Assembly (NCBI GenBank): GCA_009760885.1
Contig: CM019717.1
Location: forward strand, 47,780,866 to 47,844,865
Direction: 5' to 3'
Length of the DNA stretch: 64,000 bases
Source: Achatina immaculata
Lineage: Eukaryota; Mollusca; Gastropoda; Stylommatophora; Achatinidae
The translations under genes were made by a program, and so were the position numbers. Shown here piece by piece: positions 30,561 to 41,670 of this stretch (positions within the stretch are counted from its first letter, which is position 1; each line of letters begins with the position of its first letter). Below the pieces are notes generated by a model. It did no database searches and was not told the DNA's origin. It saw only the letters and a list, made by a program, of their open reading frames with translations.

Positions 30561-32018
30561 GGAAAACGTGACCGTCAGTTACTTAGGAAAAAGGAAAATT
30601 TGTTCCGCCTGTACGGGATAAGGCCCGAGCTGCCGATGTGAAAATAATTTCAGTGGTTACTGCTATTTTCATACGTATAATCCTTACAGCACAGCACCTT
30701 TGCTGCTTCAAGGAAAAGATACTAAAACGAGGCCCATACAAAGATCACCACGTGCTTATGCCACCTAGACTTGCAATACCAAGATGGTTAGCGAAAACGT
30801 GATAAGAAAAAATCAAATTCTTTTTTTTTTTTTTTAAACAGGAACGATTTTCAACTTTCAGAAATTTTTTGAGTATATGACAACGCGGGATTAATATGGA
30901 AATATATAAAAGAAAAGATAAGTGTGAGAAGATAAAGAGGATGAGCAAAAGAGAAGATAACTCTCGTCGTGACACTACCTGAAGAAACTTTGAAGGAACA
31001 GAGAGCCATTTATCCTGAAATTTTTGAAGCGACATAATGCAAGTTCTCATGATGATTATCATGATGACGATAATGATGATGGATGAAAGGAAGGGCAGTA
31101 ATAGAGATATTGTAGAAAAGAAAATTGAACTTGAAAAGGAAATTTAAAAAAGGCAACCAAGCTGAAGGATACTACAATACAACAATATTCTGAACGAAAA
31201 CTATCTTCGATTTTTATCCCTGCAATCTCGTGGATCTCGTGTGGTCTATTTTGGACCATACAGGGGACCACGGGACCTAACGAGGACCACAGGCGTGAAT
31301 TCAGTAGGTTCACAGTGCGGTTTTTGGTGGTAGAAGTGAACGAAGAAGAAGAAGATCCCTGCAGTAACTTAAAGTACACTCACTTATTGGTTACTTCATA
31401 TTATATATATATCGTTGATTAAACGCCGGGTCTGAAATAGTTTATTCTGTGTTTATTCAGGTACATACGGTGTATAAATCATCGCCGTGTATGCGCGGAC
31501 GCCAATAACAATAGATCTCATCGACTTAGAAGCCAGTTTTCAAGCAAGAAAATGTGGAAACTGGCGAGTTCCGCATTTTGAGCATCTTCTAAACATGGTT
31601 GATTGTATCAGTGTTATAAATGGTCCCAGTATCAACTATGCTTCTGTTTTTGCAAATGTCCACTTTGTTTCCGCTCTCTAAGCCAGCAGGTAGACTCAAG
31701 GTGAGCAGAAACAATCAAAATGATCTTAAACATCGCGCAGCGTCATGACCCTGAATTAGCTTAGACAGCATAAATTGTTCCATGTTTTATCTAAAAATAC
31801 CAGAGTAGCGTTGTGGCATCGTCGACGAGCTGACGCCGAAAAGGATATCTATAGTTCCGGTGTGTTATTTTTAGTAAATACATCAGCAAAGAAAAAAAAA
31901 TGGGTGCTTTTAAAAACGAGTACCCTATCAAACGTATAGTATAGCAAAGCGAACGACACAAATGGTCTGAGTGTATTAAGACAGAACAAATATTCTCGTT
32001 AAAATCAGTTCCACGAAT
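30561..32018. other. No gene seen
   Basis: The conserved last exon of the sulfotransferase (an FY.P.N-type motif ending in a tryptophan) was looked for here and not found. ORFs at 30745-31379 (minus) and 31487-31681 (plus) carry no recognisable motif. Confidence 0.45.
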
Positions 32019-32411
32019 ATGAAAGTACCCCTTGTGTTTGAAAGTAAAGTAGTAGAACAGAGCATTGTACGGTTAGATCTCGAGGGGAAAATCATAGACA
32101 AAGGACTTCTGGACGTTAGAGAGAGTGTTGAAAGTGTTGAAAGTGGTGAAAGTAATGAAAGTGATGAAAGTGTTGAAAGTGGTGAAAGTGTTGAAAGTGG
32201 TGAAAGTGTTGAAAGTGGTGAAAGTGTTGAAAATGGTGAAAGTTTTGGAAGTGATGAAGGTGTTGAAAATGATGAAAGTGATGAAAGCGTCGAAAGCAAG
32301 CGAACGCCGAAAGGCAATAATGCCAGACCGCCAGTTTCCTTTAATGCTATTCCACCAGATCTTCTCATGTCATTCGTCAGATCTTTTAGTGCCAGCTGCC
32401 AGGTCTTCTAA
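32019..32411 (+). other. Acidic Ser/Glu repeat ORF, probably a minisatellite product
   Basis: A 130-codon ORF begins MKVPLVFESKVVEQSIVRLD, contains about 20 tandem ESVESGE-type units (32120-32305), and ends with a non-repetitive stretch. The non-repetitive flanks and Met start make it slightly more gene-like than the other repeat ORFs. No splice structure, homology or expression signal supports it. An overlapping frame (VLKVVKV) is also open, as expected for a 9-bp period. Confidence 0.25.
32120..32305. repeat. 9/18-bp minisatellite
   Basis: About 20 units of GTTGAAAGTG(GTGAAAGT) type. The period is a multiple of three. Confidence 0.95.
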
Positions 32412-32650
32412 TGCTATTCCACTAAATCTTCTAATGTCATTCCTCCAGGTCTTCTAATGCCATTCTACCAAATCATCTAATATCAGTCCATCAGGTCCTC
32501 TAATACCATTTCACCACTTCCTGTAATGCAGTTCACCAGGTCCTATAATGCTAATCCACTACATTAGAGGACTAATACCATTCCACTGGCTCCTTTAATG
32601 CTAATCCACCATATCCTTCCACCAGATTATCTTATAATCACCCCACCAGG
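32330..32650. repeat. Degenerate 23-30-bp minisatellite
   Basis: Units vary around CATTCCACCAGGTCTTCTAA with TGCTATTCC links. It is strongly diverged. Confidence 0.8.
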
Positions 32651-32771
32651 TCATCCGATACTGAAACTTAGCCAGCCAGAAGCTGATAAAAGTGAAAAAA
32701 ACTTCCTAGCACCCTCAGACCACGTGAGGTACCAAATCTGTAATGCGTTTAGCCTGAGTAGTAGATAGATC

Positions 32772-32822
32772 AGTTAGTCAGTCATTTGCATGCCTCTTGC
32801 GGAACTTTGCCTCCCTAATAGA
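32772..32822 (-). mobile_element. RTE-like LINE fragment, family A (last 50 bp)
   Basis: GTTAGTCAGTCATTTGCATG and GCGGAACTTTGCCTCCCTAA are the complement of the family 3' terminus with its CAGT-type tail. This is an extreme 5' truncation. Confidence 0.75.
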
Positions 32823-32939
32823 TAAACACAGAGAAAATTGTCGTAATGTAGGAAAGATGTGAAATGATCACTAGACATGTTTGAATCATAGGGAAAGGTC
32901 TTACGCAGAAAATGCGTGGAGCCATGTGACACGATCATT

Positions 32940-33385
32940 CTGGTTTAGTCATAAAATGAACTACGGTTGAGACAAAATAAATAACAACAGATATGGAGTA
33001 CACTGCATTAGGGACAAATTAACTATTCCAGGAGAGGGAAATAAAAACTAAAATAAGGGCAAAATATTCTACACAAGAGATAAACTAAACTACAGCAGGG
33101 ACAATATAAACTAAAGTGAGGATCAAAGTAAGAAATAATGAAAAATTAGTATATATAAAATAAAATAAAGGAGGGCTTAAAACATTATCTTAGGAGCAAA
33201 ATAAAGAAGAAAAAAATAAGGACAGAATAACGTATAGTAGAGACAAAATAAACTAATGTAGGGACGACATAAGCAAACTATTAACAGAGCAATCTACAAA
33301 GGAGACCAAAGTACACTACATAAGGACAAAATGAACTGCATTAAGACCACAATAAAATGCAACAGGGAAAAAATAAACTACAGTA
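32940..33385. repeat. Degenerate about 21-bp minisatellite
   Basis: Imperfect units around GGGACAAAATAAACTACAGT recur through the segment, with many indels. Confidence 0.75.
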
Positions 33386-33387
33386 AG

Positions 33388-34125
33388 GTTTATACATTCA
33401 TTCATTTGCATGTCCCTTGCGGAACCTTGCCCCCTATAAGAGCACTCCTGTAGGCCTCTTGGTTGTAAGATGCCCTGCTGCTCACGCATCCGTTTGCAGT
33501 TCATCAACGATGTCTTGCAGCCATCTTCGCCTTGGTCTTCCTCTTTTTCTTTTTTCCATTATGTACCCTTCCAAGACGGTCTTCTCTAGATAATCATGCC
33601 GTTTAATGTGTCCAAAATATTTGAGTTTTCTTTGTTTAATCCTCTTTACTAGACAGCTTTCTTCAATATTAAGTTCTTGTAGTATGGATATATTTGTTCT
33701 TTTTTGTGTTCATGATATTTGAAGAAATCTTATGTAGCATTTACATTCAAAGGCATTTATGTGTTTCTCAGCTGTTTTGTTAAGTGTCCACGTCTCACAG
33801 GCATATGTTGCGATGGGAAATATGCATGCCCTTAAAAATCTTATTTTTGTGGTTCTGTCTGTTCCTCTCCACAGATTCTTTAGTTGTTTTACTTTCTGAA
33901 GAGCGATAGATGTCATCCTTTTAATTTCCTCCATTGTATTTCCATTATTAGTTAGTAATGATCCAAGATATTCAAAACTCTTCACTTTTTCCTCATTGAT
34001 TCATAGTTTAGCTGCCTTATTTGTTTTGTCAGTTGTCATTAATTTAGTTTTCTTCGCATTAAGATAGAGGTTGTACTCTTCGCTGTTCTTATGGACTGAC
34101 ATAATTAGATTTTACATTCCTTTTC
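33388..34125 (-). mobile_element. RTE-like LINE fragment, family A (longest copy)
   Basis: The minus strand covers the 3' tail (ATTC-type), KFRKGHAN, GRPRRRW, YACETWTLNKTAEKHINAFE and, further 5', MKSFEYLGSLLTNNGNTMEE, the region just after the reverse transcriptase thumb. It extends about 200 bp further 5' than the other copies. It meets another copy on the opposite strand 15 bp beyond its 5' end. Confidence 0.88.
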
Positions 34126-34137
34126 GTGTTGTGGACA

Positions 34138-34482
34138 GTATACTGAAGAGTTCTTCAAATATCATGGACACAAAAAAGAACAAATATATCCGTACCACAA
34201 GAACTTAATATTGAAGAAGGCTGGCTAGTAAAGATAATTAAACAAAGAAAACTCAAATATTTTGGACACATTAAACGTCATGATAATCTAGATAAGACCG
34301 TCGTGGAAGGGTACATAATGGAAAAAAGAAAAAGAGGAAGACCAAGGCGAAGATGGCTGCAAGACATCGTTGATGAACTGCAAATGGATGCGTGAGCAGC
34401 AGGCTATAGTACAACCGAGAGGCCTATAGGAGAGCTATTAGGGAGGCAAAGTTCCGCAAAAGACATGCAAGTGACTGAATGA
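34138..34482 (+). mobile_element. RTE-like LINE fragment, family A, head-to-head with 33388-34125
   Basis: The + strand begins at the RVLQISWTQKR block and runs to the KFRKRHASD end with a TGACTGAATGAAT tail. Together with the preceding minus-strand copy it makes a large imperfect inverted repeat of about 345-bp arms. Confidence 0.87.
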
Positions 34483-34703
34483 ATTGGCGCTGTTTCAACC
34501 TCTCATCTTACCGTCACAGCCAAGCCTTTGAAGAGGCACAAGACTGCTGTCGCGTGTTGTGTTCCTCAAGGTGGTGGAGCTCGCAGATAAGCTTGTTGGA
34601 AGAAAGAAATGTATCATAACCTAGTTATGAGCCGATAAATGTGAGAAGATAAGGGGATGAGCAAAAGAGAGAAGATAACTCAGTGTGTTCACCCGGCGTA
34701 GAC

Positions 34704-34771
34704 ATAATAATAGTAATAATAATAATGTTAATAATAATAATAGTAGTAATAATAATAGTAATAATAATAAT
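34704..34771. repeat. (ATA)n microsatellite
   Basis: Interrupted AAT/AGT trinucleotide run. Confidence 0.9.
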
Positions 34772-34854
34772 TCAAAATAGCCGTTAAAAGAGATACCAAA
34801 AACTCCTACAACTGCTTTTTACAGGACGTCAGGTACAATTCCTTTATATGCAAA

Positions 34855-35121
34855 CTACCGTGCCCTGGTTGGCTGAATGGTTAGGCTCTCGGGCTTCTAA
34901 TCCGTGTGTACTGAGTTCAAGTCCCAGCTGTATGGATTTTTTTTCTGATACCACCGCAAGAGAAGGGCTCCGGGGTCCATCCGGCCTCTTAAAAAATGGG
35001 TACCAGAGAAATCTTGGAAGAGAAATGCGGCCATACTTTCATGTGCCGAAGGTCTTGGAAATACGCCGTATCCCTTATGTGGCATAACTGCATGAAAACG
35101 GGGATTTTACCTTTTACCTAA
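34855..35121 (+). mobile_element. tRNA-derived SINE, family S1 (best-kept head)
   Basis: The A box lies within GAATGGTTAGGCTCTCGG and the B box is GAGTTCAAGTCCC. The body has ACTTTCATGTGCCGAAGGTC and the tail TTTTACCTTTTACC. Part of the body (the GGCGTGA..CACATCA segment) is deleted relative to 4527. Confidence 0.85.
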
Positions 35122-35145
35122 TATGCAGTGACTACAGCTGTCTTT

Positions 35146-35188
<43 letters not shown>
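35146..35188. repeat. (GA)n microsatellite
   Basis: About 20 GA units shortly downstream of the SINE tail. Confidence 0.95.
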
Positions 35189-35190
<2 letters not shown>

Positions 35191-35818
35191 GGAGAGATAG
35201 ACCTGGAAAATACTTGATTATAGTCTTTGGGGTACATGAGGTGAACAGTTTCAATGAAAGAGGCAATGGCCGCTGCTTAAATTACAATCCCTGAGTGATA
35301 ATATGTGAGTCACAAGTTTTCTATCATATCAAAGAGAAATTAAAATGAAATAAGTATTCAAATCCGCTTTACTGGAAATACATTTTAGTTCATCCCATAC
35401 AAACATGCTAATATCTGACACTTCTTTCGTCGTTTTGCAACAGGTCATAAAACCTTTTATTAATTCATCAGATTTTTTTTGTACACTAATGTAATTCTTC
35501 AGGCGTTCTCAAACTTTCGTCACAGGCCACGAAATCTTATTAAACGGTACAGCAATCATTGTACCTCACCTGACTGTACGTGAACACTTGGTGTTACAAA
35601 AGCTTTTGATCCTTCTCGTGATACTGTCTTTTCAAGTCATAAGGTTGTAATATAAGTTTCACATACAACGTAAGCAATCCTTTCAAACCAGTTTCTCTGT
35701 GTTAACGCTGATGCATGAAAACACTGGCACTAAGTCTTCCAGAAACGGGCCAAAGCTCCATTGCTCTTATTCTCATGACTGTCTTTGCAATCTTTTTATC
35801 CTCCAGGGCATCTCTAAT
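35189..35818. other. No gene seen
   Basis: Nothing recognised. Confidence 0.45.
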
Positions 35819-35952
35819 TTCTCTCTCTCTCTCTCTCCGAACCTTAAGTGCCCAGTGCACATGGGGCTTCCGCAAGGGTTTTCCACAAATGCCTGTCCTT
35901 CGCCTTTTTTTCTGCTCTTGCCCAGGTGAGCCCTCTATTGCTCAACATCATC
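35819..35952 (-). mobile_element. LINE fragment, family B (3' terminus)
   Basis: A (TC)n run at 35819-35837 is followed by CCTTAAGTGCCCAGTGCACA and GGGCTTCCGCAAGGGTTTTC, the complement of the family B end. As at 15684 and 30213, the 3' end joins a dinucleotide repeat. Confidence 0.85.
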
Positions 35953-36043
35953 TCTAATTTAGGGAATTACAAATTTATTTCTGCGATTCTTAAGCTCTTA
36001 AGAACTTGGGTGGGTGTAAAATAAACATTTGTAAATTATAGCT

Positions 36044-36460
36044 CAGTGTTTCCCAAAGTGGGTGATAACGCCCCCTGTGGGCGTTGGAAAGGACCGGGGG
36101 GGGGGCGATGAAAGAAAAAAGGGTCAGTGGAAGAAAAAGGGGGGGGGTGTGGGGGGCGGTGAGGAAAATCTAAGCGGCAGACAAGGGGCAGTAAAACCTT
36201 CCTTCTTACCACTTTTCAACCTGATCTTGAGAAACTTGTGTACCTACATGAAACTCATCCATCACATTAAAAGTTGAGAAAATAATGCAGTAGGTGAATT
36301 ATAAATGTACTCCGTCATACTGTTAAATAAACTGGTTTGCCAGCTGAAGTTTTATTGTGCGAGCAGCACGTGAGGGTTGGGGGAGGGGGAGGGTGTTGAG
36401 GATGTGGTTAGAAAGAAAAGGGAGGGGGGGCGGCAGCCAGAACAAGCCTGGGAAACACTG
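36044..36460. mobile_element. hAT-like non-autonomous element (MITE)
   Basis: The ends are inverted repeats CAGTGTTTCCCA (36044) and TGGGAAACACTG (36449-36460). These are the characteristic termini of hAT-superfamily transposons. The inside is 0.4 kb of G-rich sequence without a transposase. The 8-bp flanks (TTATAGCT and TATAAGTT) match only partly, so the target duplication is degraded or absent. Confidence 0.75.
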
Positions 36461-36556
36461 TATAAGTTGTGGTTAGTTCTGAGCGGCAAACGGGCATGAA
36501 GAGTTGTTCAAACTTCAATCAACTCACTACCTGGCAACCAAGTAGAGATCGCTAGT

Positions 36557-36628
36557 AAAAACTAAATACTTGTTACTTTCACACAGACACATTTGTGTCT
36601 GTGTGAAAGTAACAAGTATTTAGTTTTT
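36557..36628. repeat. Perfect 72-bp palindrome
   Basis: A 35-base arm (36557-36591) is exactly complementary to 36594-36628, leaving a loop of two T residues. The arm contains CTAAATACTTGTTACTTTCA and CACAGACAC. It can form a cruciform or an RNA hairpin. Confidence 0.97.
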
Positions 36629-36914
36629 AAAAAAAAGATATCTCCAAGTCCAGATGGTTAATTTAGTATTGTCACAGGTTCTTCTGCTCATCTTGTAACT
36701 GTTTTGATTTTGACTCTGAATCAGTTTATGTAAGAAAGAGACGGTTAAACTACCTGTTTTTGCTGTATACAAAAATCAGGCGAAAGCTGGTGGAAAATAA
36801 AGACAACGATGAATTTTTAACTCATTCACGACGTTCCACAAGTTTCTATTGTTTGATGTGAAAGCAGAAGTGATGTATATATCTACACTAGAAATCAGTA
36901 TCATTGTTGAAATA

Positions 36915-37165
36915 AGGGGAACAATAAACAATAGCAGTAAGTATTAAGGGGGCACTAAACAATAGCAGTAAATCATAAGGGAACACTAAACAATAGCAGT
37001 AAATCATAAGGGAACACTAAACAATAGCAGTAAATCATAAGAGAAAACTAAACAATAGCAATAAATCAAAAGAGAACACTAAACAATAGCAGTAAATCAT
37101 AAGAGAACACTAAACAATAGCAGTAAATCATAAGAGAACACTAAGCAATAGCAGTAAATCATATA
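36915..37165. repeat. 31-bp minisatellite, about 8 copies
   Basis: The unit contains CAATAGCAGTAAATCATAAG and AGAACACTAAA, with few changes between copies. Confidence 0.95.
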
Positions 37166-37436
37166 CACATATAAGACACAGGACAATCATTCACTTTGGA
37201 AATATTCTAACTCAACAATAGAAACTATCTTACAATTCCTCCATGGATAATTTTTACACACAGACAGACAAGCATCCAGACAGATACATACAGTTAAACA
37301 GACGGGCAGGCACACACACAGACAAGACGTGTTTGTGTGTGTGTGCGCGCGCAGACAGACACAGGCAAGCGAGCAGAAAGATAAATAGATAGACAGAAAG
37401 GCAGATAGACAGACAATAGCAGACAGACAATAGACT

Positions 37437-37479
37437 GGATGGATGGATGGATGGATGGATGGGTGGGTGGGTGAGTGGG

Positions 37480-37546
<67 letters not shown>
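37437..37546. repeat. (GGAT)n(GGGT)n(GATA)n microsatellite
   Basis: A compound tetranucleotide run; the GATA part alone has about 16 units. Confidence 0.95.
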
Positions 37547-37984
37547 GCTAACAGACAGACAGATACGCTATATATAAGCCTGCTTGTCAAGTCAGTTTTC
37601 ACCCCACAGTCTTCGTTCCCATATTAGCATCATTACGTCGGAGTCTGGCTCTTCAAACTTGTCATCCTCCAGCCTTGTATATGTATGCCCTCCCTTCTTC
37701 CTACTTCTATCGCAAGCATTCGTTAATTGACGGCGCAGTCGTCATTGCTGTTATATTCCCTCATTACTCTACATCTCCAAGCTTAAAAATATTTAGAGCT
37801 GTGCATTGGATTGTATTCAAGTCCAACGTAAATGTGCCTGGCTGTCTTGCTCAAGTTAGCTTCAAATTTGATTGTTGTCTGACTGTCTTGCTCAACTCTA
37901 GACGTATTTAGAGCTCCACATTTGATTGTAGCCGAGTCTGAATTCCGGTTCCGCAATGGCGGTAGGTCGTGTCTGACCGTTTCA
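37547..37984. other. No gene seen
   Basis: A local 40-50-bp duplication (TTTAGAGCT, TTGCTCAA and GTCTTGCTCAA blocks at 37790-37930) is the only structure. Confidence 0.45.
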
Positions 37985-38400
37985 CGCGAAAGCTGGAAAA
38001 CAACTAAAGAAATAGACAAGAAATTAGACTCTTTTGAAAACAAATGCCTAAGGAAAGTACTCAGTATGAAGTGGAACGAATTCAAGAACAACACAGAGAT
38101 AAGGCAGATGAGCAAACAACAGGTCTCATGGGTGATTAGGAAAAGGGGGACATATATCGGTCACGTGGTTAAAACAAACAGTCAGAAAATCCCAAAACAA
38201 GCTATCAAGTGGAACACAACAGGCAGAAGAAAAAGAGGTCGACCACGGGAAACTCTAAAGAGGACAGTGTTAAGAGAGGCCAAATTTGTAGGCATAAAAT
38301 CCATTGATGAGGTTGAAAAGCTCGCCGAAAACAGAAAAAAAACGTTGCGAACTATCACACGAGCCCTATGTGACGTTTAACGGCACGGGAAGGAAGTAAG
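37985..38400 (+). mobile_element. LINE fragment, family C (best copy)
   Basis: A 152-codon ORF (37922-38380) includes FENKCLRKVLSMKWNEFKNN, GHVVKTNSQKIPKQAIKWNT and RKRGRPRETLKRTVLREAKF, then IDEVEKLAENR and ALCDV. It is the C-terminal tail of a non-LTR polyprotein. After the stop the sequence reads CGGCACGGGAAGGAAGTAAG. No polymerase motifs remain. Confidence 0.87.
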
Positions 38401-38639
38401 ATGTAAGACGTGAGTGCTGGTGTGTCCCCGTGGTGGCTCTTCGGAGCTTGACTGAGTGTGGCGCGGTAGTGCGTGTTTTTGCGGCCACTGCTACAAACAA
38501 AGCACACAAAACTTAACAAACCACGAACACTTAATACGCAAAATAATATTTACAAAACTTTTGATGTTTACAAACAATTAATCAGAGAACAAGAACCATC
38601 ATTATTTATAGTTTAGAATCAAAAGAGGATACAACTACT

Positions 38640-39060
38640 TTATCACACACCATACCTAAACATTCCACAACACGTACATCACAGGCATTGCGCCAAAAGC
38701 TAAAGAGGTAATATACAAACTGCTGCTTACCATGACACCTCTAGCAACATCACACATTACAAATAAACCAAATGGATGTAGGTTATGCAGGGAAAATAAA
38801 CAAGAAACTGGGGACCATTTTTATGGATGATGCAAAACAGTATCATGAGCACTAAAACTTCTCACACGTAGAATAGAAACAGAAACGAAGCAGAAAACAG
38901 ACATAAACAGAGCAATCATGCTAAACACAATCCCCAACGTAACAACAGACACACAGGAGAAGTTGATAATTTTTTGCCTGATTTTAGATGCTTCGTATGG
39001 GATGTAGAAACAAAGCAAAACATAACAAAAGAATATTTAATGATGAAATTTTTCTGTACA
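38640..39060 (+). mobile_element. LINE C-terminal zinc-finger region remnant
   Basis: The + strand reads AKEVIYKLLLTMTPLATS, then CRLCRENKQETGDHFYG and a C, a CxxC-H-C pattern found at the C-terminus of many LINE reverse transcriptases (the zf-RVT type). RIETETKQKTDINRAIM and EKLIIFCLILDA follow. Stops are present near the H-C part. Confidence 0.6.
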
Positions 39061-39334
39061 TTTTCGAATAAAAGATGAAGAAATTGTACCCCATTACCCC
39101 TCCCTAGATAAATGAAAGCTCAGATTCTTGGTAATATTACCGCATGACTACAACAAAACTATTGCATGATATCCCAGTTGTATATTTGAGCCTTGCACGT
39201 GCACTGTTCGATGTAAACTGTAGATATTTCACGTTGTATGTCAGATGGATGTGGACTTGTGGCACAGATGAATCGGATGACAGAACGGACTTGTTTCCTT
39301 GGGGCATAACGCAACGTTGTTGCCACCTTGACAT

Positions 39335-39430
39335 GTGCAATTCTTGACATGCGCTATTCTTGACATGTGCAATTCTTGACATGTGCAATTCTTGACATGT
39401 GCAATTCTTGACATGCGCTATTCTTGATAT
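39335..39430. repeat. 16-bp tandem repeat, about 6 copies
   Basis: Units of CTTGACATGTGCAATT alternate with CTTGACATGCGCTATT. Confidence 0.95.
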
Positions 39431-39761
39431 GCGCTGATCTGGACTTGCTGCTTAGCTACACAGGAAGGGGGGGGGCTGTCTGCTTACTAACATCACTAAC
39501 CATGGAGCTGACAGTCGGTACTACTACTACAGGTGACTGCGGAAACGGCGAAACGACCATGCTCGCCCCACTTAACGGGATTTTAGGTCGGCGGTGGGAG
39601 CACACATGCATCCGTGACAAGAAATTCAAAACGTGGCATGATTCAGATCACAGGTCAAAGATGGGATGTGCTAGTTTCTTACTGTTTGACAGTCAACAGT
39701 GCGCTACGACGTCAGCCTCAACGTAAAGATATTAGAAGATCTTTGTCCGAATTCAAACCAC

Positions 39762-40265
39762 AAGTCAGTCATCAGTCAGTCATTTGCATGTCCCTTGTGG
39801 AACTTTGCCTCCCTAACAGCTCTCCTGTAGCCTCTCGGTTGTAAGCTGATGCATCCATTTGCAGATCATCAACGATGTCTTGCAGCCATCTTCTCCTTGG
39901 TCTTCCTCTCTTTCTTTTTCGCATTATATACCGTTCCAAGACGGTCTTCTCTAGATTATCATGATGTTTAATGTGTTGAAAATATTTGAGTTTTTTTTTT
40001 GTTTAATTCTCTTTACTAGCCAGCCTTCTTCAATATTAAGCTTTTGTAGTATGGTTATATTTGTTCTTTTTTGTGTCCATGATATTTGAAGAAATCTTCT
40101 GTAGCATTTACATTCAAAGGCATTTATATGTTTCTCATCTGAATTGTTAAGTGTCAAGGTCTCACAGGCATATGTTGCTATGGGAAAGATGTATGCCCTT
40201 AAAAATCTTAATTTTGTAGTTCTCTCTGTTCCTCTCCACAGCTGCTTTAGTTGTTTTACTGGATT
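39762..40265 (-). mobile_element. RTE-like LINE fragment, family A
   Basis: The segment runs from the CAGT-type tail complement (TCAGTCAGTCATTTGCATG) to past the YACETLTLN block, ending at KQLKQLWRGTERTTK. It carries the longest minus-strand open part of the family here (40379-39951) but with frame breaks. Confidence 0.87.
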
Positions 40266-40399
40266 CAAACCACAGTACAGAAAATATTCAAGTTGTGTCG
40301 GGCAGTCAGGAGCTACTGACAATAAGTAGCTTGTTAATATATAAGTATACACAGAGCCACTAGAAATCACATATTTCATATTCTCCCGGCTAGATTACC

Positions 40400-40745
40400 A
40401 TTGTATCACTCTCTCTCCCCTTCATGGTTTCCCCATCCACCACCCTCAGTTATGTCCAACCTATCACACATTTCAAATCTCCATTTAAATACTCTGTACA
40501 CTTCGCCATGCTCATTTCAGACACACAGCTTCGGACAAGCCACAGCTTCTTACAAGTTACAGCTAAATGCGCTATTCATTTTATTTATTTATTTTTTTTT
40601 TTGTAACACAGCATTCATGGGAATTTATATTTTATCTCCTCTCTCTACTTCTTTGTCCTGTGTGTTTTTGTGTGATTAAGGCTCACGTCGAAACGTCACA
40701 ACTGTGTGCTCGTTAAGTAATAAAGCTGTTCCTACATTTTTCCTA
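40400..40745 (+). mobile_element. Probable Penelope-like 3' UTR remnant
   Basis: GGCTCACGTCGAAACGTCAC then AATAAAGCTGTTCCTAC ends the segment, matching 7415-7455 and 28600. The GGCTCACG-CGAAA phrase is shared with the Penelope-like element at 62562-62577. It has no coding part. Confidence 0.5.
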
Positions 40746-41029
40746 GTTTATACAATCAGGAGCTACTGGACTCCGAAGGTAAACAAGTACGATCAACTTC
40801 CCACGACCGAGGGAACAGCGGATGCATCAGTGTGCAAAGAAATAGAAAAACTAATGGAAGGAAAACCTCGGAGAAAAAAAAACTGGTCAGTTGGAAATAT
40901 AATTTATCTTTCACTGTTCCCAAATGTTCGGTGTGAAGCAGACAACAGAAAGAAGAACGCCAGGACAGAATAGGAGAAGACAAAGAAAGATACAAACTAG
41001 AAGAACCAAGTCCGGAGATTGTTCAAGAA

Positions 41030-41160
41030 AGCAAATGAAACAGAAAGCGCCGTTTTTGTTCAAGAAAACAAATGAAACAGAAAGCGCCATCTTGTTCAAG
41101 AAAACAAATGAAACAGAAAGCGCCATCTTTGTTCAAGAAAGCAAATGAAACAGAAAGCGT
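41030..41160. repeat. 37-38-bp tandem repeat, about 3.5 copies
   Basis: The unit contains AAATGAAACAGAAAGCGCCA and TTGTTCAAGAAA. Confidence 0.93.
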
Positions 41161-41429
41161 ATTCAAGGACTTGGTTACTTTACATATAAGAAAGAATATC
41201 GAATCCACTGAACAAACAGGAAGGAAGTGTGGTAAGTTACACATGTGAACATCTGAATATTATCTTCAGCCTCGTGAAGCGATCAACAACTCACAGATCT
41301 CTGGGAGTCGTAACCCAGAAGGGCCCATCCGCCTTAGAGCGTCAGAAGTTCAAAGGGCCGAAACGCTTGACTGGGTCGAGGGGGTACTCCGCTGATGATC
41401 TGAGGAGTGGTGGTTTGCTCTCTTAAACA

Positions 41430-41670
41430 GAGTTTCCAGCCTATACTAAGGAATTTCCAGTTGGTAGGAAAAACACCATGCATACAGTATATAGAGAAAC
41501 AAAGAGTTCAGTGGTTTGGCCATTTGATGAGAATGATGCATATGCAGCCAACTGCTAAGGCCTTCAACCAAAGATCAGGACACAGATCAAGAGGAAGAAA
41601 AGATGGATAGATGGAGTTATAGAAATACGCGCCAAATACATCTCCCTCTCGACACCTTAGAAGAAGAATA
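41430..41670 (+). mobile_element. LINE C-terminal fragment
   Basis: The + strand reads VGKTPCIQYIEKQRVQWFGH, LMRMMHMQPTAKAFNQRS and GRKDGWMEL, the usual tail of an endonuclease/reverse transcriptase LINE, different from families A-C. Confidence 0.75.

Noticed and set aside
31487..31681. Candidate last exon of the sulfotransferase
   Set aside because: It has a plausible length but no FY.P.N-like or terminal W motif and no good acceptor in the required phase.
37294..37602. ORF of SIYL repeats
   Set aside because: It is a (GATA)n microsatellite read on the minus strand.
40704..40973. Candidate downstream exon beginning at TTTTCCTAGTTTATACAATC
   Set aside because: The translated Lys/Glu-rich sequence does not resemble the CHST15 C-terminus, and the start lies in a Penelope-like 3' UTR end.
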